From: Actinospica acidithermotolerans
GTDB lineage: Bacteria > Actinomycetota > Actinomycetes > Streptomycetales > Catenulisporaceae
Direction: 5' to 3'
Length of the DNA stretch: 64,000 bases
NCBI RefSeq assembly: GCF_018139625.1
Contig: NZ_JAGSOH010000015.1
Span: forward strand, 23,292 to 87,291
Shown: one piece after another, positions 1 to 8,559 of the stretch
How the letters are laid out: every line of letters starts with the position of its first letter
How positions within the stretch are numbered: the first letter of the stretch is position 1
Notes under the pieces: generated by a model
Told to the model about the DNA's origin: nothing
Database searches by the model: none
What the model saw: the letters and a program-made list of their open reading frames with translations, nothing else
Made by a program: the position numbers and the translations under genes

Positions 1-1205
1 CCGACGAGCCACGCCGTCGAGCCGACCACGGACATCGCGCCGAAGGCCACCGGGCCGCCCGCGTACATCTCGGCCACGGCCAGGATCAGCCCGGCCGCCG
101 CCGCCATCGCCGCGGTCGCGGTGATCCGGTCGGGCCACGACGCGGCCCGCCGCCCGACCAGCAGCGCGCCGAGCGCTCCGGCCGCCGCGGGCACGAGCAG
201 GAGTGCGAGCCAGCCCATCGCAGGCTGCTGGGACGCCGGGGTCGCGGAGAGCAGCGGAAGGCCCGGCAGCGGGCCGCGCACCACGGAGAACAGCGATACG
301 TCCGTGCCGGTGCCGAGTGCGAACCCGGGCCCCGCGAGCACGCCGATCACCCACAGCACCGCGTTCGGCACCAACGCGACGTCGATCAGGAACAGGCCGG
401 CCTCGCCGGCCGGTCCCGCGCCGATCTGCTGCTGCGCCGTCAGTGCCGCGTCGGCGTGCGTGACGACGAGGGACGCCGCGAGCAAGGCCGCCGCCCCGAG
501 GTAGACGCAGAGCGCGGCCGCCGTCCCGCGCGCGGCCGCCGGAAGCCACGGTGCTTCCGTACGCGGCAGCAGCTCCCTGATCGACCCGGCCGCGCCCGCC
601 GCGTGGCCCGCGAGCGCGATTCCGGCGGGATACAGCAGCACCTGCGCGTACTCGGGAGTCAGGCCGTCGCCGGTCGCGCCCGCCGCGATGATGCATGCGC
701 ACGCCGCGTATCCCACCGCCGCGCCGACCGACGCCCGTACCGCGAAGCCGGGCACCTTCCGCGCTGTCCGCTGCCCCGCGGCGTACAGGCCGACCACCGG
801 CAGCAGCGTGAATCCCAGGGGGCTGAGACCGAAGGGGCCGTCCGGGGCGTGGAGCATCACGTGATGCGCCGCCAGCCAGAGCTCGGCGCTCACCCGCAGC
901 GGGATCGACGGGTCCGAGCCGGCGGGCGCCGCCGTGGCCCACAGCAGCAGCGTGAGCGACGCGGCGACCAGCCAGCCGCCCGCCGCCACCACCGCCGCCG
1001 CGCGCACGCCGGAGAGGTACGCGGAGCCGTTCTCGGCGAAGTCCCGGCGCACCCGCGAGGGCAGCGCCCGCACGGTCTCCGGGAGCGGCGGGAGCTGGGC
1101 GAGCTGATCGGCGATCAGCCGCGCGAGAGGCGGCCGGGCCCGGCCCGGCCCGAGCTCCTCCGGCTCGGCCGCGGACCCGGCGGCCGCTTGTTCGGTCTCG
1201 GCCAT
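1..1205 (-). CDS. DUF6350 family multi-spanning membrane protein (3' end outside window)
   Basis: The frame starts at an ATG at 1205 (MAETEQAAAG...) and runs open to the left edge, so about 401 residues are visible and the C-terminus is missing. After a hydrophilic N-terminus of about 60 residues, the protein is a succession of Ala/Leu/Val-rich membrane segments with short loops. In streptomycetes a DUF6350 membrane protein follows sucD and precedes purN-purH, and this gene sits directly after sucD here. The family has no established biochemical function, though it is sometimes called cell division protein PerM. The assignment rests on position and the membrane pattern. Confidence 0.75.
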   Translation of the reverse strand, partial: MAETEQAAAGSAAEPEELGPGRARPPLARLIADQLAQLPPLPETVRALPSRVRRDFAENGSAYLSGVRAAAVVAAGGWLVAASLTLLLWATAAPAGSDPSIPLRVSAELWLAAHHVMLHAPDGPFGLSPLGFTLLPVVGLYAAGQRTARKVPGFAVRASVGAAVGYAACACIIAAGATGDGLTPEYAQVLLYPAGIALAGHAAGAAGSIRELLPRTEAPWLPAAARGTAAALCVYLGAAALLAASLVVTHADAALTAQQQIGAGPAGEAGLFLIDVALVPNAVLWVIGVLAGPGFALGTGTDVSLFSVVRGPLPGLPLLSATPASQQPAMGWLALLLVPAAAGALGALLVGRRAASWPDRITATAAMAAAAGLILAVAEMYAGGPVAFGAMSVVGSTAWLV

Positions 1206-1275
1206 CCCCCCATGCTGGCGCGGGCGCCCGCGCGGCCGGGAAAGGCTCGCCAGCTCGTCACTCTAAAGAGAAAAC

Positions 1276-1308
1276 GAGCTCCCTGCCCGCGTAACGGGCA
1301 GGGAGCTC
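1276..1308 (-). terminator. Rho-independent terminator after sucD
   Basis: This is a perfect 14-bp inverted repeat (arms gagctccctgcccg and cgggcagggagctc) with a 5-nt loop. Read on the minus strand it is followed by GTTTTCTCTTT. It lies about 85 bp beyond the sucD stop codon and separates sucCD from the DUF6350 gene. Confidence 0.85.
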
Positions 1309-1392
1309 ACGTAAGCACCCGGCTGCGAAAGTCGACCGTACTACGGTCCCGACTGTCGTCTTACCGCAACCAACAACGGGCCTGAAACCGAT

Positions 1393-2274
1393 TTACAGCG
1401 CTTCCACGATTTCGCGCATCAGCTTGGCGGTCTCGGACGGCGTCTTGCCGACCTTGACGCCGACGGCCTCGAGGGCCTCCTTCTTCGCCTGCGCGGTGCC
1501 GGAGGAACCGGACACGATGGCGCCGGCGTGGCCCATCGTCTTGCCCTCGGGCGCGGTGAAGCCGGCCACGTAGCCCACCACCGGCTTGGTGATGTGCTCC
1601 TTGATGTAGGCCGCGGCCCGCTCCTCGGCGTCGCCGCCGATCTCGCCGATCATCACGATCGCCGCGGTCTCCGGGTCGTCCTGGAAGGCCTGCAGCGCGT
1701 CGATGTGCGTGGTGCCGATGACCGGGTCGCCGCCGATGCCCACGGCGCTGGAGAAGCCCAGGTCGCGCAGCTCGTACATCATCTGGTAGGTCAGCGTGCC
1801 GGACTTCGAGACCAGGCCGATCTTGCCGGGCTTGGTGATGTCCGCCGGGATGATGCCCGCGTTGGACTTCCCGGGGCTGATCAGGCCGGGGCAGTTCGGG
1901 CCGACGATGCGGGTCTTCTTGCCCTGCGCGTGCGCCCAGAAGACGGTCGAGTCGTGCACCGGGATGCCCTCGGTGATGACGACGGCGAGCGGGATCTCGG
2001 CGTCGATCGCCTCGATGACGGCGCTCTTGGCGAAGGCCGGCGGCACGAAGATGACGGAGACGTTCGCGCCGGTCTCGGCGATCGCGTCGGCCACGGTGCC
2101 GAACACCGGGATGGACGCGCCGTCGATCTCGACCTTCTCGCCCGCCTTGCGCGGGTTGACGCCGCCGACGATCTTGGAGCCCGAAGCCAGCATGCGCTTC
2201 GTGTGCTTCATGCCCTCGGAGCCGGTCATGCCCTGGACGATGATCTTCGAGTCCTCGTTGAGGAAGATAGCCAT
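1393..2274 (-). CDS. sucD: Succinyl-CoA ligase (ADP/GDP-forming) alpha subunit
   Basis: 293 residues, full length for SucD. With SucC it interconverts succinyl-CoA and succinate with substrate-level phosphorylation in the TCA cycle. The N-terminal CoA-binding Rossmann domain is clear, with a [11 protein letters not shown] motif near residue 15. The C-terminal ligase domain carries [10 protein letters not shown], whose His is the phosphorylated residue in the family. A purine-rich GAAGAGGA lies just ahead of the ATG. The gene follows sucC by 15 bp, so the two are surely co-transcribed and end at the terminator at 1276-1308. Confidence 0.97.
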   Translation of the reverse strand: MAIFLNEDSKIIVQGMTGSEGMKHTKRMLASGSKIVGGVNPRKAGEKVEIDGASIPVFGTVADAIAETGANVSVIFVPPAFAKSAVIEAIDAEIPLAVVITEGIPVHDSTVFWAHAQGKKTRIVGPNCPGLISPGKSNAGIIPADITKPGKIGLVSKSGTLTYQMMYELRDLGFSSAVGIGGDPVIGTTHIDALQAFQDDPETAAIVMIGEIGGDAEERAAAYIKEHITKPVVGYVAGFTAPEGKTMGHAGAIVSGSSGTAQAKKEALEAVGVKVGKTPSETAKLMREIVEAL

Positions 2275-2289
2275 GATCAGTCCTCTTCC

Positions 2290-3462
2290 TTACTTCGCGG
2301 CCAGCTCGGCGGCCCGCGCTGCGGCGCCGTCCATGGTGTCGACCTGCTCGAGCCGCGGCAGCGCCGCCTCGGTCAGGATCTTGCGGCCGAGCTCGGCGTT
2401 GTTGCCGTCGAGCCGGACCACGAGCGGCTTCGTGACGGCCTCGCCGCGCGACTCGAGCAGCGCGAAGGCCTGCACGATGCCGTTGGCGACCGCGTCGCAC
2501 GCGGTGATGCCGCCGAAGACGTTGACGAACACGGACTTGACGTCGGTGTCGCCGAGAATGATCTCCAGGCCGTTGGCCATGACCTCGGCCGAGGCGCCGC
2601 CGCCGATGTCCAGGAAGTTGGCGGGCTTGACGCCGCCGTGGTTCTCGCCCGCGTACGCGACCACGTCCAGCGTGGACATGACCAGGCCGGCGCCGTTGCC
2701 GATGATGCCGACCTCGCCGTCCAGCTTCACGTAGTTGAGGTGCTTCTCCTTGGCCGCCGCCTCGAGCGGGTTGGCCGCGGCCTTGTCCTCGAGCTCGGCG
2801 TGGCCGGCCTGGCGGAACGCGGCGTTCTCGTCCAGCGAGACCTTGCCGTCGAGCGCCAGGATGTCGCCGGCCGGAGTCTTGACCAGCGGGTTGACCTCGA
2901 CCAGGAGGGCGTCCTCCTGGACGAAGACCTGCCAGAGCTTGACCAGCACGTCGGCGACCTGGTCGGCGACGTCGGCCGGGAAGTTCGCGGCCGCGACGAT
3001 CTCGGCCGCCTTCTCCGGGGTCACGCCCACGGTCGCGTCCACCGGGACCTTGGCCAGCGCCTCGGGCTTGGTGACGGCGATCTCCTCGATCTCCATACCG
3101 CCCTCGACGGAGGCCATCGCCAGGAAGGTGCGGTTGGAGCGGTCGAGCAGGAAGGAGACGTAGTACTCGGTCTCGATGTCGGCGGTCTGCGCCAGCATCA
3201 GACGGCGCACCACGTGCCCCTTGATGTCCAGGCCGAGGATGCCCTCGGCCTTGGCGCGCGCGTCGGCCGGGTCCTCGGCCAGCTTCACGCCGCCGGCCTT
3301 GCCGCGGCCGCCGGTCTTGACCTGGGCCTTGACGACGACCTTGCCGCCGAGCTCGGCGGCGACGGCCTCGGCTTCCTCGGGAGTGTCAGCGATCTTGGCC
3401 GAGAGTACGGGTACGCCGTGCTTGGCGAACAGGTCCCTCGCCTGGTATTCGAAAAGATCCAC
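2290..3462 (-). CDS. sucC: Succinyl-CoA ligase (ADP-forming) beta subunit
   Basis: 390 residues, normal length. The start is GTG ([19 protein letters not shown]), preceded by a GGACGGA-type ribosome site. The ATP-grasp domain is at the N-terminus, with [14 protein letters not shown] near residue 45 as the nucleotide-binding loop, followed by the C-terminal ligase domain ([20 protein letters not shown]). It pairs with SucD immediately downstream to form the TCA-cycle heteromer. Confidence 0.97.
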   Translation of the reverse strand: MDLFEYQARDLFAKHGVPVLSAKIADTPEEAEAVAAELGGKVVVKAQVKTGGRGKAGGVKLAEDPADARAKAEGILGLDIKGHVVRRLMLAQTADIETEYYVSFLLDRSNRTFLAMASVEGGMEIEEIAVTKPEALAKVPVDATVGVTPEKAAEIVAAANFPADVADQVADVLVKLWQVFVQEDALLVEVNPLVKTPAGDILALDGKVSLDENAAFRQAGHAELEDKAAANPLEAAAKEKHLNYVKLDGEVGIIGNGAGLVMSTLDVVAYAGENHGGVKPANFLDIGGGASAEVMANGLEIILGDTDVKSVFVNVFGGITACDAVANGIVQAFALLESRGEAVTKPLVVRLDGNNAELGRKILTEAALPRLEQVDTMDGAAARAAELAAK

Positions 3463-3576
3463 GCTCGTCCGTCCTCAATGACGTGCTGCGGCTCGGGGCA
3501 CGGGGTCCCCGTCCTGGACTAGATTCTCGTCCGAGGTTATCCCGTCCGCGATGCGAGGGCGGAATCCGCGGAGTGT

Positions 3577-3605
3577 GAGCTACGCCGCTTGTGGGCATGT
3601 GTCAA
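3577..3605 (-). promoter_or_regulatory. Possible sucCD promoter
   Basis: On the minus strand a perfect TTGACA at 3605-3600 is followed 17 bp later by TAGCTC at 3582-3577, about 115 bp before sucC. The -35 is excellent and the -10 is only a partial match to TANNNT. The rest of the 255-bp gap between sucC and the next gene shows no other feature I recognise. Confidence 0.4.
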
Positions 3606-3717
3606 TGAATTATCGCCGCCCGCAAGATCGTCCGCAGCCGCTCCGCCCGACAGCCCGCACCACCCGTCCGGTTATCGGAACGAGCGTGGATCTCTCCGTC
3701 TGCCGGAACGCGCCGCG

Positions 3718-4011
3718 CTAGACCCGCTCGACGAGCCCGGCCAGCAGCCGTCCGACGGCCAGGTAGACGACGGCCGCGAGGCCATAGTCGAGCAGCGTGT
3801 TCCATTTCGCGCTGGACGTGGTGAACAGCCCGTCGAACCAGGCCGCGAGGTGCCGCGCCCAGGTGGCGTCCGTCGAGACGATGCTGTTGCCGGGGTTCGC
3901 GCCGATGAGCACGAACAGGATGTGCAGCACCAGAATCAGGACGATGACGCCGACGATGAGCATGATGACAGCGGCGAGGCCGCTGTACCGTCTCCGCAAT
4001 GCTTCAGCCAT
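3718..4011 (-). CDS. Small membrane protein, unknown function
   Basis: 97 residues from an ATG at 4011 (MAEALRRRYSG). There are two membrane segments: a very hydrophobic one at about residues 12-35 (LAAVIMLIVGVIVLILVLHILFVL in part) and a second near the C-terminus (residues 75-92). Between them is a Trp-containing extracellular or periplasmic loop. No catalytic motif is visible. It lies in the same direction as the B12-binding gene upstream of it, 89 bp away. No family was recognised. Confidence 0.7.
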   Translation of the reverse strand: MAEALRRRYSGLAAVIMLIVGVIVLILVLHILFVLIGANPGNSIVSTDATWARHLAAWFDGLFTTSSAKWNTLLDYGLAAVVYLAVGRLLAGLVERV

Positions 4012-4100
4012 ACCGCCGAGTGCCCGCGAATCGCAGTGCTCATGCGTGCGAGAATCCCCCGGCGCGCAGCCGGGGGCGTTCGGCGGCAGGCGATCCGGGC

Positions 4101-4535
4101 TCAGCCGAGGTTGGCGTACGCCCAGTCCACGATCTCCTGGGTCGGGGTGCCCGGGGTGAACACGGCCGCGATGCCCGCGTCGAGCAGCGAGCGGATGTCG
4201 CCCTCGGGGATGATCCCGCCGACGAAGACCTTGATGTCCGCGGCGTCCTGGGCCTTGAGCAGCTCGACGACCTTCGGGCAGAGGGTCATGTGCGCGCCGG
4301 AGAGGATCGACATGCCGATGCCGTCCGCGTCCTCCTGGATGGCGGTGGCCACGATCTGCTCGGGCATCTGGTGCAGCCCCGTGTAGACGACCTCGACGCC
4401 GGCGTCGCGCAGGGCGCGGGCGACGACCTTGGCGCCGCGGTCGTGGCCGTCGAGGCCGGGCTTGGCGATGACGACGCGGATCGGCGCAGATCCGGGGGCG
4501 GGCGTGTGGGCAGCCTTGATCTCGGTCTCGCTCAT
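4101..4535 (-). CDS. Cobalamin-binding small subunit of an acyl-CoA mutase (IcmB-like), without a neighbouring large subunit
   Basis: 144 residues. The whole protein is a B12-binding Rossmann domain like the C-terminal domain of methylmalonyl-CoA mutase or the separate small subunit of isobutyryl-CoA mutase. The base-off cobalamin signature D-x-H-x-x-G is present as [10 protein letters not shown] near residue 30, followed by GMSILSGAH and [10 protein letters not shown] strong AAGGAG precedes the ATG at 4535. No mutase large subunit is encoded in the window, so its partner must be elsewhere. A similar stand-alone gene occurs near sucC in streptomycetes. Confidence 0.88.
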   Translation of the reverse strand: MSETEIKAAHTPAPGSAPIRVVIAKPGLDGHDRGAKVVARALRDAGVEVVYTGLHQMPEQIVATAIQEDADGIGMSILSGAHMTLCPKVVELLKAQDAADIKVFVGGIIPEGDIRSLLDAGIAAVFTPGTPTQEIVDWAYANLG

Positions 4536-4727
4536 GCTCACTCCTTCGTGAGGCCGATGGAGTACCCGCGTACTCGACACTTTCGGCCAGTCGCAGCGTA
4601 GCCGAGGCCGCCGCGGACGGCGCGCCGGCGGGGCTGTGATCTCCGGCACGGGGTGGGGCTGGCACCACCACGGACCCGGGTGCCCGCGCCCTCGTGCCGG
4701 ACGGGTCCGGAGCGCGACGCTGGATCC

Positions 4728-5531
4728 ATGCCGAAGAACACTGAGAACCTCCGCCGGGGCCACGCCCCCGCGATCGAGGCGCGCGGGCTGACCAAGTCCT
4801 ACGGAAGCAAGACCGTGGTCGACGGGCTCGACTTCCAGGTGCACGCCGGCCGGGTGACCGGCTTCCTCGGGCCGAACGGCGCCGGGAAGTCGACCACGAT
4901 GCGGCTGCTGCTCGGCCTCGAGCGCCCCGACTCGGGGCAGGCGCTGATCGAGGGCCGCCCGTACGCCGAGCTGACCGCGCCGCTCTCGCACGTCGGCGCG
5001 CTGCTCGAGGCGAAGGCCTTCCATAAGGGCCGCAGCGCGCGCAACCACCTGCTGGCGCTCGCGCAGTCCCAGGCGCTGCCCGAGCGGCGGGTCGACGAGG
5101 TGCTCGACCTGGTCGGGCTGCACGACGTGGCCGGCAAGCGGGCCGGCGGCTACTCGCTGGGCATGGCGCAGCGCCTCGGCATCGCGGCGGCGCTGCTCGG
5201 CGACCCGCGGATCGTGCTGCTGGACGAGCCGGTCAACGGCCTCGACCCCGAGGGGGTCTTCTGGATCAGGAACCTGATGAAGCGGCTGGCCGCCGAGGGC
5301 CGCGCGGTGCTCGTCTCCTCGCACCTGATGAACGAGATGGCGGTGACCGCGGACCACCTGATGGTGATCGGCCGCGGCCGGCTGCTGGCCGACTGCGGCA
5401 CCGCCGAGTTCATCGAGCGGCACACCGATCCCGCCGTCTACGCGGCGACCCCGGACGTCGCCAGGCCCGCGCTGCTCGAAGAGGCCTTCATGCGGCTGAC
5501 CGCGAGCGCCGTCGAGTACTCCGCCCGATAA
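4728..5531 (+). CDS. ABC transporter ATP-binding protein (ABC-2/CcmA type)
   Basis: 267 residues from the ATG at 4728 ([10 protein letters not shown]). An upstream in-frame start exists, but its extension resembles non-coding sequence. Walker A is GPNGAGKST and Walker B is [12 protein letters not shown]. The signature loop is [11 protein letters not shown], the form usual in drug and lantibiotic exporters. The gene is followed 31 bp later by a matching permease, then a histidine kinase and response regulator. This is the classical layout of a cell-envelope or antibiotic-stress responsive exporter. The substrate cannot be read from the sequence. Confidence 0.93.
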   Translation: MPKNTENLRRGHAPAIEARGLTKSYGSKTVVDGLDFQVHAGRVTGFLGPNGAGKSTTMRLLLGLERPDSGQALIEGRPYAELTAPLSHVGALLEAKAFHKGRSARNHLLALAQSQALPERRVDEVLDLVGLHDVAGKRAGGYSLGMAQRLGIAAALLGDPRIVLLDEPVNGLDPEGVFWIRNLMKRLAAEGRAVLVSSHLMNEMAVTADHLMVIGRGRLLADCGTAEFIERHTDPAVYAATPDVARPALLEEAFMRLTASAVEYSAR

Positions 5532-5562
5532 GTCCGACTCCACGAGAACAGGGGATCCCACG

Positions 5563-6396
5563 ATGACGACCGCCACCCTCACCCGCGCCGGGGACGCCGT
5601 GCGTCCCACGCACCGGCCCGGCATGACCGACCTGATGCGCAGCGAGTGGACCAAGCTCAGGTCCCTGCGCTCGACCTGGTGGTCGCTGGCCGCGATGATC
5701 GCGGTCAGCGTCGGCTTCACCGTCGCCGCGTGCGCCGTCTACACGCACGACTTCACCCATCTGGACGCGGCGACCCAGACCGAGTTCCGGCAGGACACGA
5801 TCGGCCTGATCCTGCAGCCGGGCGTGCAGTTCGCCAGCCTGGCCGTGAGCGTGCTCGGGGCGATGCTGATCACCTCCGAGTACTCCACCGGGATGATCCG
5901 CGCGACGATGCTCGCCGAGCCGCGCCGGACCCGCGCGCTGCTGGCCAAGGCGGCGACCTTCGCGCTGTTCGTGTACGTCTTCTCGGAGCTGATCGCGATC
6001 CCGTCCTTCTTCATCGGCTCCGCGATCACCAGCGCGCACGCGTCCGTCTCCATCAGCGATCCGACGAACATCCGGGCGATCCTCAGCTTCGGACTGTTCA
6101 TGACCGCGATGGGCCTGATCGCGCTGTCCATCGGCGCGATCGTCCGGCACACGGCCGCGGCCGTCAGCCTGGTGCTGGCGCTGCACTTCGTGCTGCCGGG
6201 CGTGCTCAGCCTGATCCCCGGCACCGTCGGCAAGCACCTCTCGGCGGCGATGCCGCAGGGCACGAGCGTGGTGGTCAGCAGCGGGCACAACGCGGGCAAC
6301 CTGTACACGCCGGCGCAGGCCGGTCTGATCCTGGCGGCCTGGGTGGTCGTGCTCGGCGGCGCGGCGCTCGTGTCCGTCAAGCGCCGTGACGTGTAG
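5563..6396 (+). CDS. ABC-2 type transporter permease
   Basis: 277 residues with six predicted membrane segments (about residues 42-62, 88-108, 125-150, 170-192, 200-220 and 250-270). The cytoplasmic N-terminus has [16 protein letters not shown], typical of actinobacterial ABC-2 permeases. The motif [20 protein letters not shown] after the second segment is the usual coupling-helix region contacting the ATPase. It is the partner of the ATPase just upstream. Confidence 0.93.
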   Translation: MTTATLTRAGDAVRPTHRPGMTDLMRSEWTKLRSLRSTWWSLAAMIAVSVGFTVAACAVYTHDFTHLDAATQTEFRQDTIGLILQPGVQFASLAVSVLGAMLITSEYSTGMIRATMLAEPRRTRALLAKAATFALFVYVFSELIAIPSFFIGSAITSAHASVSISDPTNIRAILSFGLFMTAMGLIALSIGAIVRHTAAAVSLVLALHFVLPGVLSLIPGTVGKHLSAAMPQGTSVVVSSGHNAGNLYTPAQAGLILAAWVVVLGGAALVSVKRRDV

Positions 6397-6402
6397 GTTC
6401 CG

Positions 6403-7662
6403 ATGAGTGAGAATGCTGTGACGATGGAGACGAACCCGGTCACGGCGGTGGTCAGGCGCGTGCTGCGTGAGCCGTTCACCGCACGCGCCTGGCGCACGTT
6501 CGTGTTCTGCTTCTGCCAGCCCTTCCTCGACCTGGTCTGCCTGATCGCCATCGGGATCGCGGTGGCGGTGTCGATCGTGACCGGCGGCCTGGCCTCTCCG
6601 GTGCTGCTGCCGCCGCTGCTCGGCCTCTCCCGCGGCCTCGGCGGGCTGCGCCGGGCGATGACCCGGCAGCTGCTCGGCGTGGACATCCCGGAGCCGGTCA
6701 GGGCGCCGCGGCGGCCCGGCGCGCTCGGCTTCATCGCGTACCACTTCGGCGAGGCGGTCGGCTGGCGCGGGATCGGCTACGTGCTGATCAGACTGCTGAT
6801 GATCTTCGAGTTCGTGGTCGGCGTCGGCTTCCGGCTCGGCCTGCCGCTGGTCTTCATGGGCGCGATCCACGACCGGGGCGTCAACTCGGTCACGCTGGTG
6901 GCGGTGTGGACCGCGATGTTCCTGGCCGCGCCCCCGCTGACCGAGCTGATCCTCCAGCTGGACGTATGGCTGATGCGGCGGCTGCTCGGCCCCTCCGAGG
7001 ACTCGCTGCGTATCAGGGAGCTGGAGCAGACCCGCTCGCACGCGATCAACGAGGCGGCGGCCACGCTGCGCCGGATCGAGCGCGACCTGCACGACGGGGC
7101 CCAGGCCCGGCTCGTGGCCCTCGGCATGCAGCTGGGAAGGGCGGAGCGGCAGTTCGAGCGCGGCGAGAGCGAAGCCGGGCTCTCGCTCATCCGCGAGACG
7201 CGGGCCGAGGCGAAGGCGATCGTGCAGGAGCTGCGCGACCTCGTCCGCGGCATCCACCCGCCCGCGCTCGACAGCGGCCTGGAGCCAGCGCTGCGCACCC
7301 TCGCCGCGAAGACGCCGATCCCGACGTCGGTGCGCGTGGGCCTGCGGTCGCGGCTGCCCGCCGCCACCGAGACGATCCTGTACTTCACCGCCGCCGAACT
7401 GCTGACCAACGCCGCCAAGCACAGCGGCGCCCAGGCGATCGCCGTCACCGTGATCGGCGACATCCGCGAGGACGCCGTCCAGCTCATCGTCACCGACGAC
7501 GGACGCGGCGGCGCCCGGATGGACGGCGCGGGCACCGGCCTGCGCGGGCTGGCCGAGCGGATCCGGACCATGGACGGGCACCTCACGGTCCTCAGCCCCG
7601 TCGGCGGCCCGACGACCGTGACCGTGCAACTTCCGACGATGAAGGCCGACGAGGGGAACTGA
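6403..7662 (+). CDS. Sensor histidine kinase of the NarL/DesK class
   Basis: 419 residues. Four hydrophobic segments occupy roughly the first 190 residues, resembling the actinobacterial putative sensor domain. They are followed by a HisKA_3 dimerisation domain with the phospho-accepting His at about residue 230 (IERDLHDGAQARL) and a HATPase_c domain (ELLTNAAKHSGA N box, DDGRGG and GTGLRGLAERI G boxes). The gene is 6 bp after the permease and 4 bp before its response regulator, so it probably controls this ABC operon. Confidence 0.93.
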   Translation: MSENAVTMETNPVTAVVRRVLREPFTARAWRTFVFCFCQPFLDLVCLIAIGIAVAVSIVTGGLASPVLLPPLLGLSRGLGGLRRAMTRQLLGVDIPEPVRAPRRPGALGFIAYHFGEAVGWRGIGYVLIRLLMIFEFVVGVGFRLGLPLVFMGAIHDRGVNSVTLVAVWTAMFLAAPPLTELILQLDVWLMRRLLGPSEDSLRIRELEQTRSHAINEAAATLRRIERDLHDGAQARLVALGMQLGRAERQFERGESEAGLSLIRETRAEAKAIVQELRDLVRGIHPPALDSGLEPALRTLAAKTPIPTSVRVGLRSRLPAATETILYFTAAELLTNAAKHSGAQAIAVTVIGDIREDAVQLIVTDDGRGGARMDGAGTGLRGLAERIRTMDGHLTVLSPVGGPTTVTVQLPTMKADEGN

Positions 7663-7666
7663 GGGA

Positions 7667-8311
7667 ATGCGCATCGTGGTGGCGGAGGACTCCCCGATCC
7701 TGCGGGCCGGGCTGGTGGGCCTGCTCGAGGACGAGGGGCACGAGGTGGTCGCGGCGCTACCCGACGCGACCCGGCTGCGCGAGGCGGTCGAGGAGCACCG
7801 CCCGCAGATCGTGGTCTCCGACATCCGGATGCCCCCCACCCACACCGACGAGGGCCTGCGCGCCGCCATCGAGCTGCGCGCCGCCGACCCGAGCCTCAGA
7901 ATCCTGATCTTCTCGCAGTACGTCGAGACCCAGTACGCGAGCCGCCTCCTGGCCGGCAACTCGGCCGGCGTCGGCTACCTGCTCAAGGAGCGCGTTATGG
8001 ACACCAAGGACTTCATGGACGCACTGGAGCGCGTCGCATCCGGCGGCACCGCCCTGGACCCGGAGGTCGTCTCCCAACTCGTGGGCGCCAGCAACTCGCG
8101 CAACGCCCTGGAGACCCTCACCCCCCGCGAACGCGAGGTGCTGGGCCTCATGGCCGAAGGCCGCTCCAACGCCGCCATCGCGGCGGCGCTGTTCGTCACG
8201 GAACGCGCGGTCGAGAAGCACGTGGCGAGCATCTTCACGAAGCTGGACCTGCCGGTCTCCGGCGCCGACCACCGCCGGGTGCTCGCGGTGCTGAGGTATC
8301 TGGGCGTGTAG
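7667..8311 (+). CDS. LuxR/NarL-family response regulator
   Basis: 214 residues. The N-terminal receiver has the acidic pair E7-D8 and the phospho-acceptor Asp at residue 52 (VVSDIRMP). The C-terminal LuxR helix-turn-helix lies at about residues 148-205 (LTPREREVLGLMAEGRSNAAIA, ending EKHVASIFTKL). It is paired with the kinase immediately upstream and is the last gene of the exporter operon. Confidence 0.95.
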   Translation: MRIVVAEDSPILRAGLVGLLEDEGHEVVAALPDATRLREAVEEHRPQIVVSDIRMPPTHTDEGLRAAIELRAADPSLRILIFSQYVETQYASRLLAGNSAGVGYLLKERVMDTKDFMDALERVASGGTALDPEVVSQLVGASNSRNALETLTPREREVLGLMAEGRSNAAIAAALFVTERAVEKHVASIFTKLDLPVSGADHRRVLAVLRYLGV

Positions 8312-8394
8312 CCGCGTCTCGCAATCAGGCTGACGGCACTTCGGCTCGATGCCGAGGACCCCTCGCGTCCAGCAGGCGTGACGATGGCGATGAC

Positions 8395-8490
8395 GGAGGC
8401 CACTGCTTCATCTGCGAGCTCGCTGACGAGCCAACGACACCTGAGCACGAGACCGTGCTCTACCGCGATGAGCACTGGGCAGCGCAAACC
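8395..8490 (+). pseudogene. Fragment resembling the N-terminus of a HIT-family protein
   Basis: One plus-strand frame in the 248-bp gap reads GGHCFICELADEPTTPEHE followed by TVLYRDEHWAA. The spacing of the Cys-x-x-Cys, the acidic turn and the Tyr-x-Asp-x-x-Trp is like the opening of small HIT (histidine triad) hydrolases. The frame then becomes Pro/Arg-rich without the HxHxH active site, and there is no good start codon. I read it as a decayed or truncated gene. A chance match is possible. Confidence 0.4.
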
Positions 8491-8559
8491 ACGGGGTGCG
8501 ACAGCACCCCGAACCCCAGCCGTCCACCGCGACGCCGGCCCCGAGCTGAATCAGGACGG

